64,000 bases of DNA from NCBI RefSeq assembly GCF_024220585.1, contig NZ_JAMXKF010000011.1, positions 171,487 through 235,486 on the forward strand, given 5' to 3'. The notes under the pieces are model-generated. The model was given only the letters and a program-made list of their open reading frames with translations. It searched no databases and had not been told where the DNA came from. Origin of the DNA: Dyadobacter diqingensis. Lineage in GTDB: Bacteria > Bacteroidota > Bacteroidia > Cytophagales > Spirosomataceae. The translations under genes and the position numbers were made by a program. Positions 25,911-34,281 of this stretch are shown piece by piece (position 1 is the first letter of the stretch; every line of letters begins with the position of its first letter).

Positions 25911-27398
25911 ATGAAATATCTTAAAATAACCTCTTTCGTTTTTTGTTTATCCTTACAGCTGCCGACCTCAAACGCAGTTTTTGCTCAAAAGCAGTTCCGA
26001 AAACCCAATATCATTTACATCTATGCCGATGATATGGGGTACGGTGAATTGGGATGTTACGGACAAAAGAAAATCAAAACGCCCAATCTGGATAAGCTGG
26101 CCGGAGAGGGGATACGTTTCACCAAACATTATACGAGTACACCCGTTTGCGCACCCGCCCGCTGTATGTTATTGACGGGCCGTCATGGTGGCCATTCCTT
26201 TATTCGGGGGAATTATGAAATGGGTGGTTTTTCGGACGATAAGGAAGGTGGACAAATGCCCTTGCCGGAAGGGACCGTCACCATTGCCAAAATCCTGAAA
26301 AACGCAGGTTATGTAACCGGTGCTTTTGGGAAGTGGGGCCTTGGCATGAATAACACGACAGGAGATCCAAACAAACAGGGATTTGATTATTTCTACGGCT
26401 ACCTGGACCAGAAACAGGCCCACAACTATTATCCGACGCATTTATGGGAAAACGGCAAGCGGGATCAACTGAATAACCCGGTGATCGATGTGCATAGAAA
26501 ATTATCCCCGGATGCCCCGGACAGTGCGTTTAATTACTTCAAAGGCAAAGATTATGCAATTGCTAAAATTGCCGACAAAGCGCAAAAATTCATTGCTGAT
26601 CATCAGAAAGAGTCATTTTTTCTATATCTCCCGATGACGATCCCGCATGTTTCGCTGCAAGTGCCGGATGAGGCGGTGAAGGAATACATTGGCAAGTTTG
26701 ACGAAAAACCCTACTATGGGACAAAGAATTATGCATCGGTAAAATATCCGCTTTCCACTTATGCAGCCATGATTACATATCTGGACAAGCAGGTAGGCAA
26801 GATCATGCAGCAGATTAAGGCGCTCGGACTGGATGAAAATACCATCATCATGTTTTCAAGTGATAACGGCGCAACGTTTAATGGAGGGGTGGATGCTGGT
26901 TTTTTCAACAGTGTAGCCGGGTTGCGCGGGCTGAAAATGGATATTTATGAAGGCGGGATCCGCGAGCCCTTCATTGCCCGATGGCCAGGGAAAATTAAAG
27001 CCGGTACAACAACAGACTTTGTGTCTGCGCAGTTTGATATGTTTGCTACCTTCTCGGATATCGCAGGCTTGCCCGCACCGGTTTCGGACGGAATTTCGCT
27101 GCTGCCTGTTTTCACCGGAAAAGGAAAACCCAAAGCAAGAGAATACCTGTACTTTGAATATGGTGAAAAGTCAGGCCAGATTGCGATCCGTTTCGAAAAG
27201 TTTAAAGCGGTCAAAAGTGATGTGAAGAATAACAAAAATGCCTCCTGGGAATTGTATGATATGATCGCTGATGAAAAAGAAACGCTGGATATCGCGTCAA
27301 AACATCCCGAAATTATTTCCAGGCTGGATGATATCGTGAGAAAGGAACATTTGAATGCCACTGTAAAAGAATGGGAATTTATTGATCCGAAATTTTAG
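25911..27398 (+). CDS. Sulfatase, Cys-type family S1 (second of three)
   Basis: 495 residues with a signal peptide ending near VFAQ. KPNIIYIYADDMGYGELG carries the N-terminal metal ligands, and the formylglycine motif is C80-A-P-A-R84. Also GAFGKWGLG and FSSDNGATFNGG. Much closer to the third sulfatase (27909) than to the first: both share the GRHGGHS/GKHTGHT stretch, the NKQGFDYFYGY-type region and IREPFIARWPG. It follows the terminator at 25818, so it may have its own promoter or rely on read-through. Exported, probably periplasmic. Confidence 0.93.
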   Translation: MKYLKITSFVFCLSLQLPTSNAVFAQKQFRKPNIIYIYADDMGYGELGCYGQKKIKTPNLDKLAGEGIRFTKHYTSTPVCAPARCMLLTGRHGGHSFIRGNYEMGGFSDDKEGGQMPLPEGTVTIAKILKNAGYVTGAFGKWGLGMNNTTGDPNKQGFDYFYGYLDQKQAHNYYPTHLWENGKRDQLNNPVIDVHRKLSPDAPDSAFNYFKGKDYAIAKIADKAQKFIADHQKESFFLYLPMTIPHVSLQVPDEAVKEYIGKFDEKPYYGTKNYASVKYPLSTYAAMITYLDKQVGKIMQQIKALGLDENTIIMFSSDNGATFNGGVDAGFFNSVAGLRGLKMDIYEGGIREPFIARWPGKIKAGTTTDFVSAQFDMFATFSDIAGLPAPVSDGISLLPVFTGKGKPKAREYLYFEYGEKSGQIAIRFEKFKAVKSDVKNNKNASWELYDMIADEKETLDIASKHPEIISRLDDIVRKEHLNATVKEWEFIDPKF

Positions 27399-27908
27399 CA
27401 TGGTATCAAACCACAAGGAGCAGAAAAAGAGATTGTTGTATCCTTTGTGCCTGGTATAGTTTGATAGACAAAATAATTATTTTCTGAATCTCCTTGTTAG
27501 TATCAAAACAATATCATTACTTTGCCTATCAATTAAGTAGAGTATATTGAAATTTTACGATACTTATAACATTCAACGTTTTGAAAATCTTTCGATGAGA
27601 TAAATATTTCCACTCCTGATACCCGAGAGACAGCGCAAACCGGACTTGCCGGATTTTCGGTGGTTGTCAATTCAAGCTAGCCCGGCTGGGCTGTCGCGGG
27701 GTATCAGGAGTGGTTAATTTTTTTGCCTGATATTATCTGACTTCGGAAATTGCTTCCTTTATATATCTTAACGACTACCGCGATGACAATAGTCTGAAAA
27801 GAATAAATTTTTTGATCAAAGCGAAGCGCAAATATACTACATACGGATAATATTTTTCGGGTTGAAATCCTGAAAGATGATTCCCGATCACCAAGAATTC
27901 GTCCTGAA
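27399..27908. other. 510-base gap between sulfatases with structured elements
   Basis: No supported protein gene. Right after the stop, TATCAAAC (27404-27411) and GTTTGATA (27459-27466), with inner CACAAGGA/TCCTTTGTG arms, form a long imperfect hairpin. A TTACTTTG near 27516 resembles a Bacteroidota -7 promoter element. The strongest structure is at 27610-27713, listed separately. The rest to 27908 is AT-rich leader sequence of the third sulfatase. Confidence 0.5.
27610..27724 (+). ncRNA. Candidate structured RNA or small palindromic element
   Basis: A perfect 15-bp closing stem CCACTCCTGATACCC (27610-27624) pairs with GGGTATCAGGAGTGG (27699-27713). Inside it are a second stem GACAGC/GCTGTC, a CCGG-acttg-CCGG hairpin and an AGCCC-ggct-GGGCT hairpin, giving a multi-branched fold. 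A TTAATTTTTTT stretch follows. With the promoter-like TTACTTTG about 90 bases upstream, this could be a small RNA of about 190-200 nt ending in its own terminator. It could equally be a non-autonomous mobile palindrome. It does not match RNase P, tmRNA, SRP or TPP motifs that I know. The strand is assumed from the T-run. Confidence 0.45.
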
Positions 27909-29348
27909 ATGAAGAAATACCTACTCCTTGCCTTTATCCTGACCGTTATTTCGCTAAACGATCTTTTTGCCCAGAATAAGAATGCCAAACGTCCCAATAT
28001 TATTTTTATTCTGGCCGACGACCTGGGTTATGGCGATGTTGGATTTAACGGACAAAAATTAATCAAAACGCCCAATATCGATCGCCTTGCTGCCGAGGGT
28101 GTTAAATTTCCCCAGTTTTACGCCGGCACATCAGTGTGTGCGCCGTCTCGGTCGTCGCTGATGAGTGGGAAACATACCGGGCATACCTACATCCGCGGGA
28201 ACAAGGGCGTAGATCCGGAAGGTCAGGAACCGATCGCCGATTCGGTGGTTACGGTTGCGGAAGTTTTGAAAAAGGCCGGATATGTTACAGGTGCTTTTGG
28301 CAAATGGGGTTTGGGCCCGGTAGGTTCTTACGGAGATCCCAACAAGCAGGGTTTCGATCAGTTTTATGGCTACAACTGCCAGAGTCTGGCGCACCGTTAT
28401 TACCCCGATCATTTGTGGGATAACCAGAAAAAAGTTGTGCTGGAAGAAAATCAAAACCTGATTCACAACAAACAATATGCCCCCGATCTTATCCAGAAAC
28501 AGGCATTGGATTTCGTCGATTCGAAAGATGGTAAGCAACCGTTCTTTTTATTTTTACCATACATTCTGCCTCATGCGGAGCTTATCGTACCGGAAGACAG
28601 TATCTTCCAATATTACAAGGGAAAGTTTGATGAGCAGCCTTTCAAAGGAGCAGATTATGGGCCGAAAGCGACCAACGGAGGGTATGCTTCGCAACAATAT
28701 CCCCACGCCGCATTTGCTGCCATGGTAGCAAGGCTGGACCTTTATGTAGGTCAGATTCTGGATAAATTAAAAGAAAAAGGTCTCGATAAAAACACCCTGG
28801 TGATCTTTACCAGTGACAACGGACCGCATATTGAAGGCGGCGCAGATCCCAAATTTTTTCACAGCGGAGCTGGTCTGAAAGGCGTAAAGCGTGATTTGTA
28901 CGAAGGCGGAATACGTGAACCGTTTGCGGCGCGCTGGCCCGGCGTGATCAAGCCCGGAACAAAAAATGATTTTATAGGTGCCTTCTGGGATATACTACCC
29001 ACATTTGCCGAACTGGCAGGCGCCAAAGCTCCTCAGCATATTGACGGGATTTCCTTTGCTGCATCCATTACCGGAAAAGGTATCCAGAAAAAACATGATC
29101 ACCTGTATTGGGAATTCCATGAACAAGGCGGGAGACAGGCGGTTCGTCAAGGAAACTGGAAAGCAGTGCGGCTAAAAGTGACAGAAAATCCTGACGCACC
29201 GGTGGAGCTTTATGATTTATCAAAAGATTCCGGTGAACGAATCAATGTAGCCGCGCAGTTTCCTGACAAAGCAAAAGAGCTCGGCCGCATTATGAAACAG
29301 TCTCACACGCCATCAGCGCTATTTCCATTTGGTAAGGAAGGGAAATAA
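27909..29348 (+). CDS. Sulfatase, Cys-type family S1 (third of three)
   Basis: 479 residues with a signal peptide (LLLAFILTVISLNDLFAQ). RPNIIFILADDLGYGDVG gives the metal site, and the formylglycine motif is the classic C77-A-P-S-R81. GAFGKWGLG and FTSDNGPHIEGG are also present. Related to the second sulfatase, from which it may derive by duplication, though the two now differ widely at the C-terminus. It is separated from it by a 510-base structured gap, so separate transcription is likely. Exported; substrate unknown. Confidence 0.93.
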   Translation: MKKYLLLAFILTVISLNDLFAQNKNAKRPNIIFILADDLGYGDVGFNGQKLIKTPNIDRLAAEGVKFPQFYAGTSVCAPSRSSLMSGKHTGHTYIRGNKGVDPEGQEPIADSVVTVAEVLKKAGYVTGAFGKWGLGPVGSYGDPNKQGFDQFYGYNCQSLAHRYYPDHLWDNQKKVVLEENQNLIHNKQYAPDLIQKQALDFVDSKDGKQPFFLFLPYILPHAELIVPEDSIFQYYKGKFDEQPFKGADYGPKATNGGYASQQYPHAAFAAMVARLDLYVGQILDKLKEKGLDKNTLVIFTSDNGPHIEGGADPKFFHSGAGLKGVKRDLYEGGIREPFAARWPGVIKPGTKNDFIGAFWDILPTFAELAGAKAPQHIDGISFAASITGKGIQKKHDHLYWEFHEQGGRQAVRQGNWKAVRLKVTENPDAPVELYDLSKDSGERINVAAQFPDKAKELGRIMKQSHTPSALFPFGKEGK

Positions 29349-29479
29349 GGCTTCTTTTTACCTCACTACTTTCGCGGATATTTTTCGGCAGATCATAAAA
29401 ATGCTTCGACGTTATGGCTGGTTTAAGTTAATGGAATTATGCAATTTTAAGGATTGGTATATTTCGTTAAATATTGGTC

Positions 29480-30544
29480 ATGATTGATTTTCGTTTCAAC
29501 TACCCGGTTCTGCCTTCCCAGCATCCGTTACTGATTGACGCTTTATCGGCTTTGGAGCCGGATGAATCTTACATGAAAATGGCGGTACCCGGTGGTTATC
29601 CTGATGATAGACAAACGGGAGCTGAATGGCTTTCAACACCTGGATACAAGGTCGAAAGCGAAGCTGTTTTGATCGGATGTGGTGGGCATCATGCGTTGAC
29701 CGTTATCATTTTGGCAACAGGTTTGTCGGGTGGAAAAGTCTTGGTAGATCCCGTAACGTACAACGGATTTATTGGGCTGGCCTCCATGTTTAACATCACG
29801 CTGATTCCCTGTGCGATTGATGAACACGGAATTATACCAGAAGCAATGGCTGAATTGTGTGCTGACCCGAGTATCAAAGCGGCCTACCTCATGCCAACCA
29901 TCCATAACCCGCTATGTTATGTCATGCCGCTGCAAAGAAGAGAAGCCATTGTTGACGTAGCCCGTCGCTTCGACCTGATTTTAATTGACGATGACGCCTA
30001 CGGTTTTCTTCAACCTGATATCCTGCCAAGTTTTGCGCATCTTGCCCCGGAACGTGGCTTTTTCATATACAGTTTTGCAAAAATACTCGCACCCGGTGTA
30101 AAAACTTCTTACATCCTGACACCGGAAAAATGGAGAACCCAGGTTACGAATGCGTTATGGATGACTGTCAGCGGATCGGTAACTTTGTACAACCGGCTCG
30201 TGAGTAACTGGATCAACGCAGGCGTTGTTGCGCAGATGATTGAGGAAAAACGGAAGGTAGCGGCTGAGAAGCAAAAAATCGTGGCACGCGTGTTAAGCGG
30301 CCTAAGTTATATTACACAACCGACCAGTTTTCATTTCTGGCTGCCTTTACCCGCGTTTGTTAATCCATGGGAATTTGGCAAAACATTATCGGAAAACGGT
30401 GTGGATGTAGTGACCAGTGCCGGTTATAACGTGGCAGGCGATCCTGGATTTAACGGAATAAGGGTGGCGCTGGGAAATGTTTCGGAGGAAAAAATCCTGA
30501 TCGAAGGGTTGACGATCATCGATGATCTGTTAACCAGAATTTGA
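29480..30544 (+). CDS. PLP-dependent aminotransferase class I/II-like protein
   Basis: 354 residues from the ATG at 29480; a TTG two codons earlier is less likely. Fold-type I signs: GGYPDDRQTGAEWL (like the MocR/aspartate-aminotransferase GLP...LR region), a central IDDDAYGFLQPD with the PLP-contacting Asp, and the Schiff-base lysine in YSFAKILAPGVKTSYI (about K201). It resembles the aminotransferase half of MocR regulators but has no DNA-binding domain. The expected conserved NP is present in MPTIHNPLCYVM. Substrate unknown; it is separate from the sulfatase genes by 131 bases and probably unrelated to them. Confidence 0.85.
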   Translation: MIDFRFNYPVLPSQHPLLIDALSALEPDESYMKMAVPGGYPDDRQTGAEWLSTPGYKVESEAVLIGCGGHHALTVIILATGLSGGKVLVDPVTYNGFIGLASMFNITLIPCAIDEHGIIPEAMAELCADPSIKAAYLMPTIHNPLCYVMPLQRREAIVDVARRFDLILIDDDAYGFLQPDILPSFAHLAPERGFFIYSFAKILAPGVKTSYILTPEKWRTQVTNALWMTVSGSVTLYNRLVSNWINAGVVAQMIEEKRKVAAEKQKIVARVLSGLSYITQPTSFHFWLPLPAFVNPWEFGKTLSENGVDVVTSAGYNVAGDPGFNGIRVALGNVSEEKILIEGLTIIDDLLTRI

Positions 30545-30556
30545 GTACCAAAATGA

Positions 30557-31177
30557 TTAAATTAATCCCAATGTCGCGGAGACCTTAATCAGCGAGGCAG
30601 TATTTCCCACATCAAATTTCATGAGCAGATTAGCCCGATGGCTGTTTACGGTGGTTACGCTGATGAACAGTTTTTCTGCAATCTGTGGGTTTGTCATACC
30701 TTCGGCGATTAACACCAATACCTCCTTTTCCCGTCGGGTCAGAAAGGGAACTGCCTTGGGCGTAATGTCAGTGGCGGAATGCTGGTCGAAATTTACATTC
30801 ATAAAATACCCTCCCTGCTGTACCTGTTTGATCGCTTCCAGGATGTCTTCTTTGGAAGAACTTTTGATCAGATAACCGCAGGCTCCGTTCTGGATCATTC
30901 TGGAAACATAAGCCCTTTCACTGAACGTACTCAATGCAAGCGATTTCACGGAGGGGAACTGCTCCTTTATTTTTTTACAGAGATCTATTCCATTGATATC
31001 CGGCAGGTTAATATCGAGGAAAGCGATGTCAACTTCATTGTTTTTCAAAAACGATATTGCGTCAAAGGCATTCGTGGCTGTGCCGGCCACAGTAATGCCC
31101 TCACAATCGGATAAAAGTGATTTTAAGCCTTCCAGAACCAGAAGATGATCGTCTACGATTAATATTCTTACAGCCAT
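30557..31177 (-). CDS. NarL/FixJ family response regulator
   Basis: 206 residues. Receiver domain at 1-120 with acidic pair D9/D10 (ILIVDDH) and phospho-acceptor D55 in IAFLDINLPD. The C-terminal LuxR-type helix-turn-helix is clear (LTRREKEVLVLIAEGMTNPQIAEKLFISVTTVNSH, read in pieces). It lies 77 bases downstream of the TPR histidine kinase on the same strand, so the two form a two-component system. No target genes are evident; the divergent lipoprotein at 33413 is one candidate. Confidence 0.95.
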   Translation of the reverse strand: MAVRILIVDDHLLVLEGLKSLLSDCEGITVAGTATNAFDAISFLKNNEVDIAFLDINLPDINGIDLCKKIKEQFPSVKSLALSTFSERAYVSRMIQNGACGYLIKSSSKEDILEAIKQVQQGGYFMNVNFDQHSATDITPKAVPFLTRREKEVLVLIAEGMTNPQIAEKLFISVTTVNSHRANLLMKFDVGNTASLIKVSATLGLI

Positions 31178-31254
31178 TATTCAATATTTTTGGCAAAAGT
31201 ATGCGTTCATCCCTGAAAATTTAAAAACGAACGCCCCGGCATGCGGAAAAGATA

Positions 31255-33195
31255 TTAAACGGTAATTTCAATCAGGATGGAAGTTCCTTCGGCTGGTTTT
31301 GACTGAATATCCAGTTTTCCGTTCAGATAATCTACCCGCGCCTGTACATTCTGTAAACCGGCCCCTTTGTTCGTTTTTATAATATCGACATCAAATCCTT
31401 TCCCGTTATCCTCCACGGTAACACTCACTTCGTTGCCGATACGTGCAAGCTGTACCTGTGCCTCGGTGGCGTCTGCATATTTGATGACGTTGTTCAATAA
31501 CTCCTGAACGATCCGGTAAAGCGTAATTTCCACGGAAGATTCCAGTCTTTCAGAAAATCCAAAGGTTTGGATTTTTACTTTCAGCGATCCTGAATCACTT
31601 ATGCCGTCGCAGAAATCACTGAGCGCATCCACAAGTCCGAACCTGACCAGCGTTTCGGGCATCATGCTGTGTGCGACACGGCGCATTTCGTTAATTGCGC
31701 CGTCGAGCTGACTGAGCGCCCGGGTGAATGCAATGGCACTCGATTCGGGCAAAATAACATTTCCTTTCACAGAATTTAACGTAAGTTTTATGCCGGATAG
31801 TAATCCTCCCAGACCGTCGTGCAGGTCGCGCGCCACCCGGGTTCGTTCTTCTTCCTGGCCTTTTAAAATTGAGTTTGTTGCTACCAATTGTTTTTCCTGT
31901 TGTAACTGCCGCACCTCATTCTCAGCGATTCGCTTGCGGATCATGATGTTTCTGTAAACCAGGGCAGCGATAATAATGCTGACAACCAGCCCGGCCAGCA
32001 GGCCATAAATCATTGTGTTTCTTGCTTCCTTGTCTTTTTCAAGCGAAAGAATCTGTTTTTCTTTTTGCGCGGTCTGATATTTTGCGTCCAGTTCCTGTAA
32101 CTGATTTTGTACGTCCTTTCCCTGCACAGAATCATTCAGAATCTTGTATTTCATCAAATAATCATAAGCGCCTTTGTAATTGTTTTTTCTTGCCAGATCG
32201 GCCGCATAATCCTCATACAATTCCACCAGATGATCCTGCATCTCGTTTTCTTCCGCAATTTTTAAAGCCTGCGCCGTATATTTTGCCGATTCTTCGGTCC
32301 GGTCCTGATCTTCCGCGATAAACATCAACGCTCTGAGACACGACATTTCAAGAAATACATTACTACTTTTTCTCGCCAGCGCCAAACCTTTCTCTCCAAA
32401 TTCCCGGGCCTTGTCCATCTGTTTTAAATTCCGGTACGAACTGCACAAGCCGCTGTATGCCTGGGTAATGAAAATGTCAGATTTGATCGCCTTGGCGATC
32501 GTAAGCCCTTCGTTAAAATAAGGAATGCTTTGTTCGTATTTTTTTAAGTTATAAAGACATAAACCCAGTGTTGTTAAAAGATCGGCAAGCTGCAAACTGT
32601 CGCCGAGCGGCCTGGCCAGGGCCAATGCTTTTTGCTTGTACACATACGATTTGCTGAAAAGATTGGCATGTTCGAAAGCCGTACCAATGTTGGAATACAG
32701 CTGGGGAGCATATTCTTTCCTCCCTTCCTTATCAAAAATGTCAGCAGCCTGCTGGTAATACTTAATCGATTCGGTGAACTTGCCAAGGTATGAATAACTG
32801 GTTCCGATGTTGGCAAGGCTTTTCCCGATATAAATCTGATCCTTAATACCTTTTGAAATATCCAGGCATTCCTCGTTGAGTTTCAGGGCCTGTGCAAATT
32901 TCCCCTGCAAATTTAAAATATACGTATAGTTCGTTCTGAACCGGATTTTTCCCGGCGCATAATTGATCTTGTCACTCAGAGCGCCTGCTTTTATATAGTA
33001 CTTTCCGGCGCTGTCCAGGTTTTCACCTTCCCAAAGCTGCCCGTATTTAATGTAAGCCAATACCCGGTTGCTATCTCCCTTGCTTTGTTGGATCTGCCTC
33101 AAAACGGTTGCCTGGTCAACGTTGGGCAAAGTCGTTTGAGCCTGAATATCTATTCCGATAAAAAGTAAGAAAATGCTGCTTAAAACTGATTTCAT
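31255..33195 (-). CDS. TPR-repeat sensor histidine kinase (HisKA_3/HATPase)
   Basis: 646 residues. Signal peptide, then about 8 tetratricopeptide repeats (about 60-340; e.g. GKSLANIGTSYSYLGKFTES, LADLLTTLGLCLYNLKKYEQ) in the periplasm, a membrane segment (YGLLAGLVVSIIIAALVY, about 393-412), a coiled-coil, and a HisKA_3 dimerisation domain with the phospho-His in ARDLHDGLGGLLSG (about 457). The HATPase shows ELLNNVIKYADAT, VEDNGKGFD and GAGLQNVQARV. Such kinases are widespread in Bacteroidota and act with a NarL-type regulator, here at 30557. The signal sensed through the TPRs is unknown. Confidence 0.95.
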   Translation of the reverse strand: MKSVLSSIFLLFIGIDIQAQTTLPNVDQATVLRQIQQSKGDSNRVLAYIKYGQLWEGENLDSAGKYYIKAGALSDKINYAPGKIRFRTNYTYILNLQGKFAQALKLNEECLDISKGIKDQIYIGKSLANIGTSYSYLGKFTESIKYYQQAADIFDKEGRKEYAPQLYSNIGTAFEHANLFSKSYVYKQKALALARPLGDSLQLADLLTTLGLCLYNLKKYEQSIPYFNEGLTIAKAIKSDIFITQAYSGLCSSYRNLKQMDKAREFGEKGLALARKSSNVFLEMSCLRALMFIAEDQDRTEESAKYTAQALKIAEENEMQDHLVELYEDYAADLARKNNYKGAYDYLMKYKILNDSVQGKDVQNQLQELDAKYQTAQKEKQILSLEKDKEARNTMIYGLLAGLVVSIIIAALVYRNIMIRKRIAENEVRQLQQEKQLVATNSILKGQEEERTRVARDLHDGLGGLLSGIKLTLNSVKGNVILPESSAIAFTRALSQLDGAINEMRRVAHSMMPETLVRFGLVDALSDFCDGISDSGSLKVKIQTFGFSERLESSVEITLYRIVQELLNNVIKYADATEAQVQLARIGNEVSVTVEDNGKGFDVDIIKTNKGAGLQNVQARVDYLNGKLDIQSKPAEGTSILIEITV

Positions 33196-33412
33196 TGAAT
33201 CGGTTTGAATTTGTTCAGCCGGTAAATTACGAGCGTAAAGGTCTGAAACAAAACCTTTAAATAATATCCTCTAAAAGCATGATTTTTCAAAAATCGTGCT
33301 TTCGTACGATTGATTGCCGTCGGTTTGTGTAGCTACCTTTGTAACGTCGAAAGGCAAGTTAGTGAACTCATTTTTAAACAATTACAAATTAACACAATAA
33401 CTTTTTACAGCC
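33196..33412. promoter_or_regulatory. Divergent promoter region between histidine kinase and lipoprotein genes
   Basis: On the plus strand TTG (33310-33312), a 21-base gap and TACCTTTG (33334-33341) fit the Bacteroidota promoter consensus, about 70 bases before the lipoprotein at 33413. The minus-strand promoter of the kinase was not clear to me. Confidence 0.5.
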
Positions 33413-33829
33413 ATGAAAAAATTACTTTTATTATTGACGCTTACCACTTTTATCTTTTCGTGCACAGACAAAGACAAGAAGGATCCTGAGCCGGCACCCG
33501 AACTGAGTACGCTCGTACAAGGTTCTTACAAAGCGACTAAACTGAAAATCGACGGAGAGAACAAACCGCTTGTCAATGGACGTTCGATCACGATGGTTTT
33601 TACAAAATCCACAGCGACCGAGGTGAACGGTATCATGAAATACACGACCGAAGATGGAGACAGTGGAGCGGAGGATCTTGGGGACGTGCTCCTGAAAGAC
33701 AAAGGTGACAACGGTATCGATTTATACGACGGATCGGAAAAGGTTGGGAATGTAAGCAAGGACAATCTCCTGACCGTTTCGGTCTTCTCTGACGGTTCGC
33801 AAATTGATATTGTCGCTACTAAAAAATAA
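33413..33829 (+). CDS. Small lipoprotein of unknown function (lipocalin-like size)
   Basis: 138 residues. Lipobox TFIFSC (Cys 17), then a short acidic/Pro linker (DKDKKDPEPAPE) and a beta-rich body: VQGSYKATKLKIDG, RSITMVFTKSTATEVNGIMKY, NLLTVSVFSDGSQIDIVAT. The pattern fits the small lipocalin-like lipoproteins common in Bacteroidota, but I do not recognise a named family. It is divergent from the two-component genes and could be their target or a signal partner. Confidence 0.75.
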   Translation: MKKLLLLLTLTTFIFSCTDKDKKDPEPAPELSTLVQGSYKATKLKIDGENKPLVNGRSITMVFTKSTATEVNGIMKYTTEDGDSGAEDLGDVLLKDKGDNGIDLYDGSEKVGNVSKDNLLTVSVFSDGSQIDIVATKK

Positions 33830-33856
33830 CACTTCTCAACATAACGGATCATTTGT

Positions 33857-33945
33857 TTTGCCATCGGCTTTCGGCGGTTGGCAATCGGCTAAAAAGTTGT
33901 TTTTCGGACCGATCCGACAGCTGATTGCCGAAAGCCGATGGCAAA
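33857..33945. repeat. Long inverted repeat between two small lipoprotein genes
   Basis: A perfect 19-bp stem TTTGCCATCGGCTTTCGGC (33857-33875) pairs with 33927-33945. Inside, GGCAATCGGCT and AGCTGATTGCC extend the pairing with one mismatch, leaving a loop of about 30 bases. It resembles a short palindromic element or strong hairpin; no T-run follows on the plus strand, so it is not a standard terminator. Confidence 0.7.
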
Positions 33946-33971
33946 TGCACCTACCATATATTCCCGGATAG

Positions 33972-34253
33972 ATGAAAACGATATTTGAAAATTTTAGAAT
34001 TGTTGCCTTTTTTGCTGCTATTGGTTTGATATTCAGCTGCACCAAATCCGATCCTGTTGTCGGCACATCCTGCGAAAGAAACGCGGAAAAAGTTTCGGAA
34101 GCTGCCCAGGCTTATACTGCGAATCCCACGAGCACTTCAAAATGTGAAGCCTATAAAACAGCCGTCAATAATTTTTTTAAGTCCTGCCCGACGTACTATT
34201 CGGGAGCTTCCAAGGATGCCCTGGACGAATTTTTGAAAACACCTTGTAATTAA
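33972..34253 (+). CDS. Small Cys-rich lipoprotein of unknown function
   Basis: 93 residues with lipobox LIFSC (Cys 23). The mature part has four more cysteines (TSCERN, KCEAY, KSCPTY, TPCN), which could form two disulfides in the periplasm, and is helical. No family recognised. Starts 26 bases after the palindrome at 33945 and ends 28 bases before the next exported protein, so those two are probably one transcript. Confidence 0.7.
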   Translation: MKTIFENFRIVAFFAAIGLIFSCTKSDPVVGTSCERNAEKVSEAAQAYTANPTSTSKCEAYKTAVNNFFKSCPTYYSGASKDALDEFLKTPCN

Positions 34254-34281
34254 AATATCCTGATTTCTATTAGCCATTGCC

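Noticed and set aside
27610..27724. 6S RNA, tmRNA, RNase P or SRP RNA
   Set aside because: None of the conserved core sequences of these RNAs is present; the closing stem and branch pattern differ.
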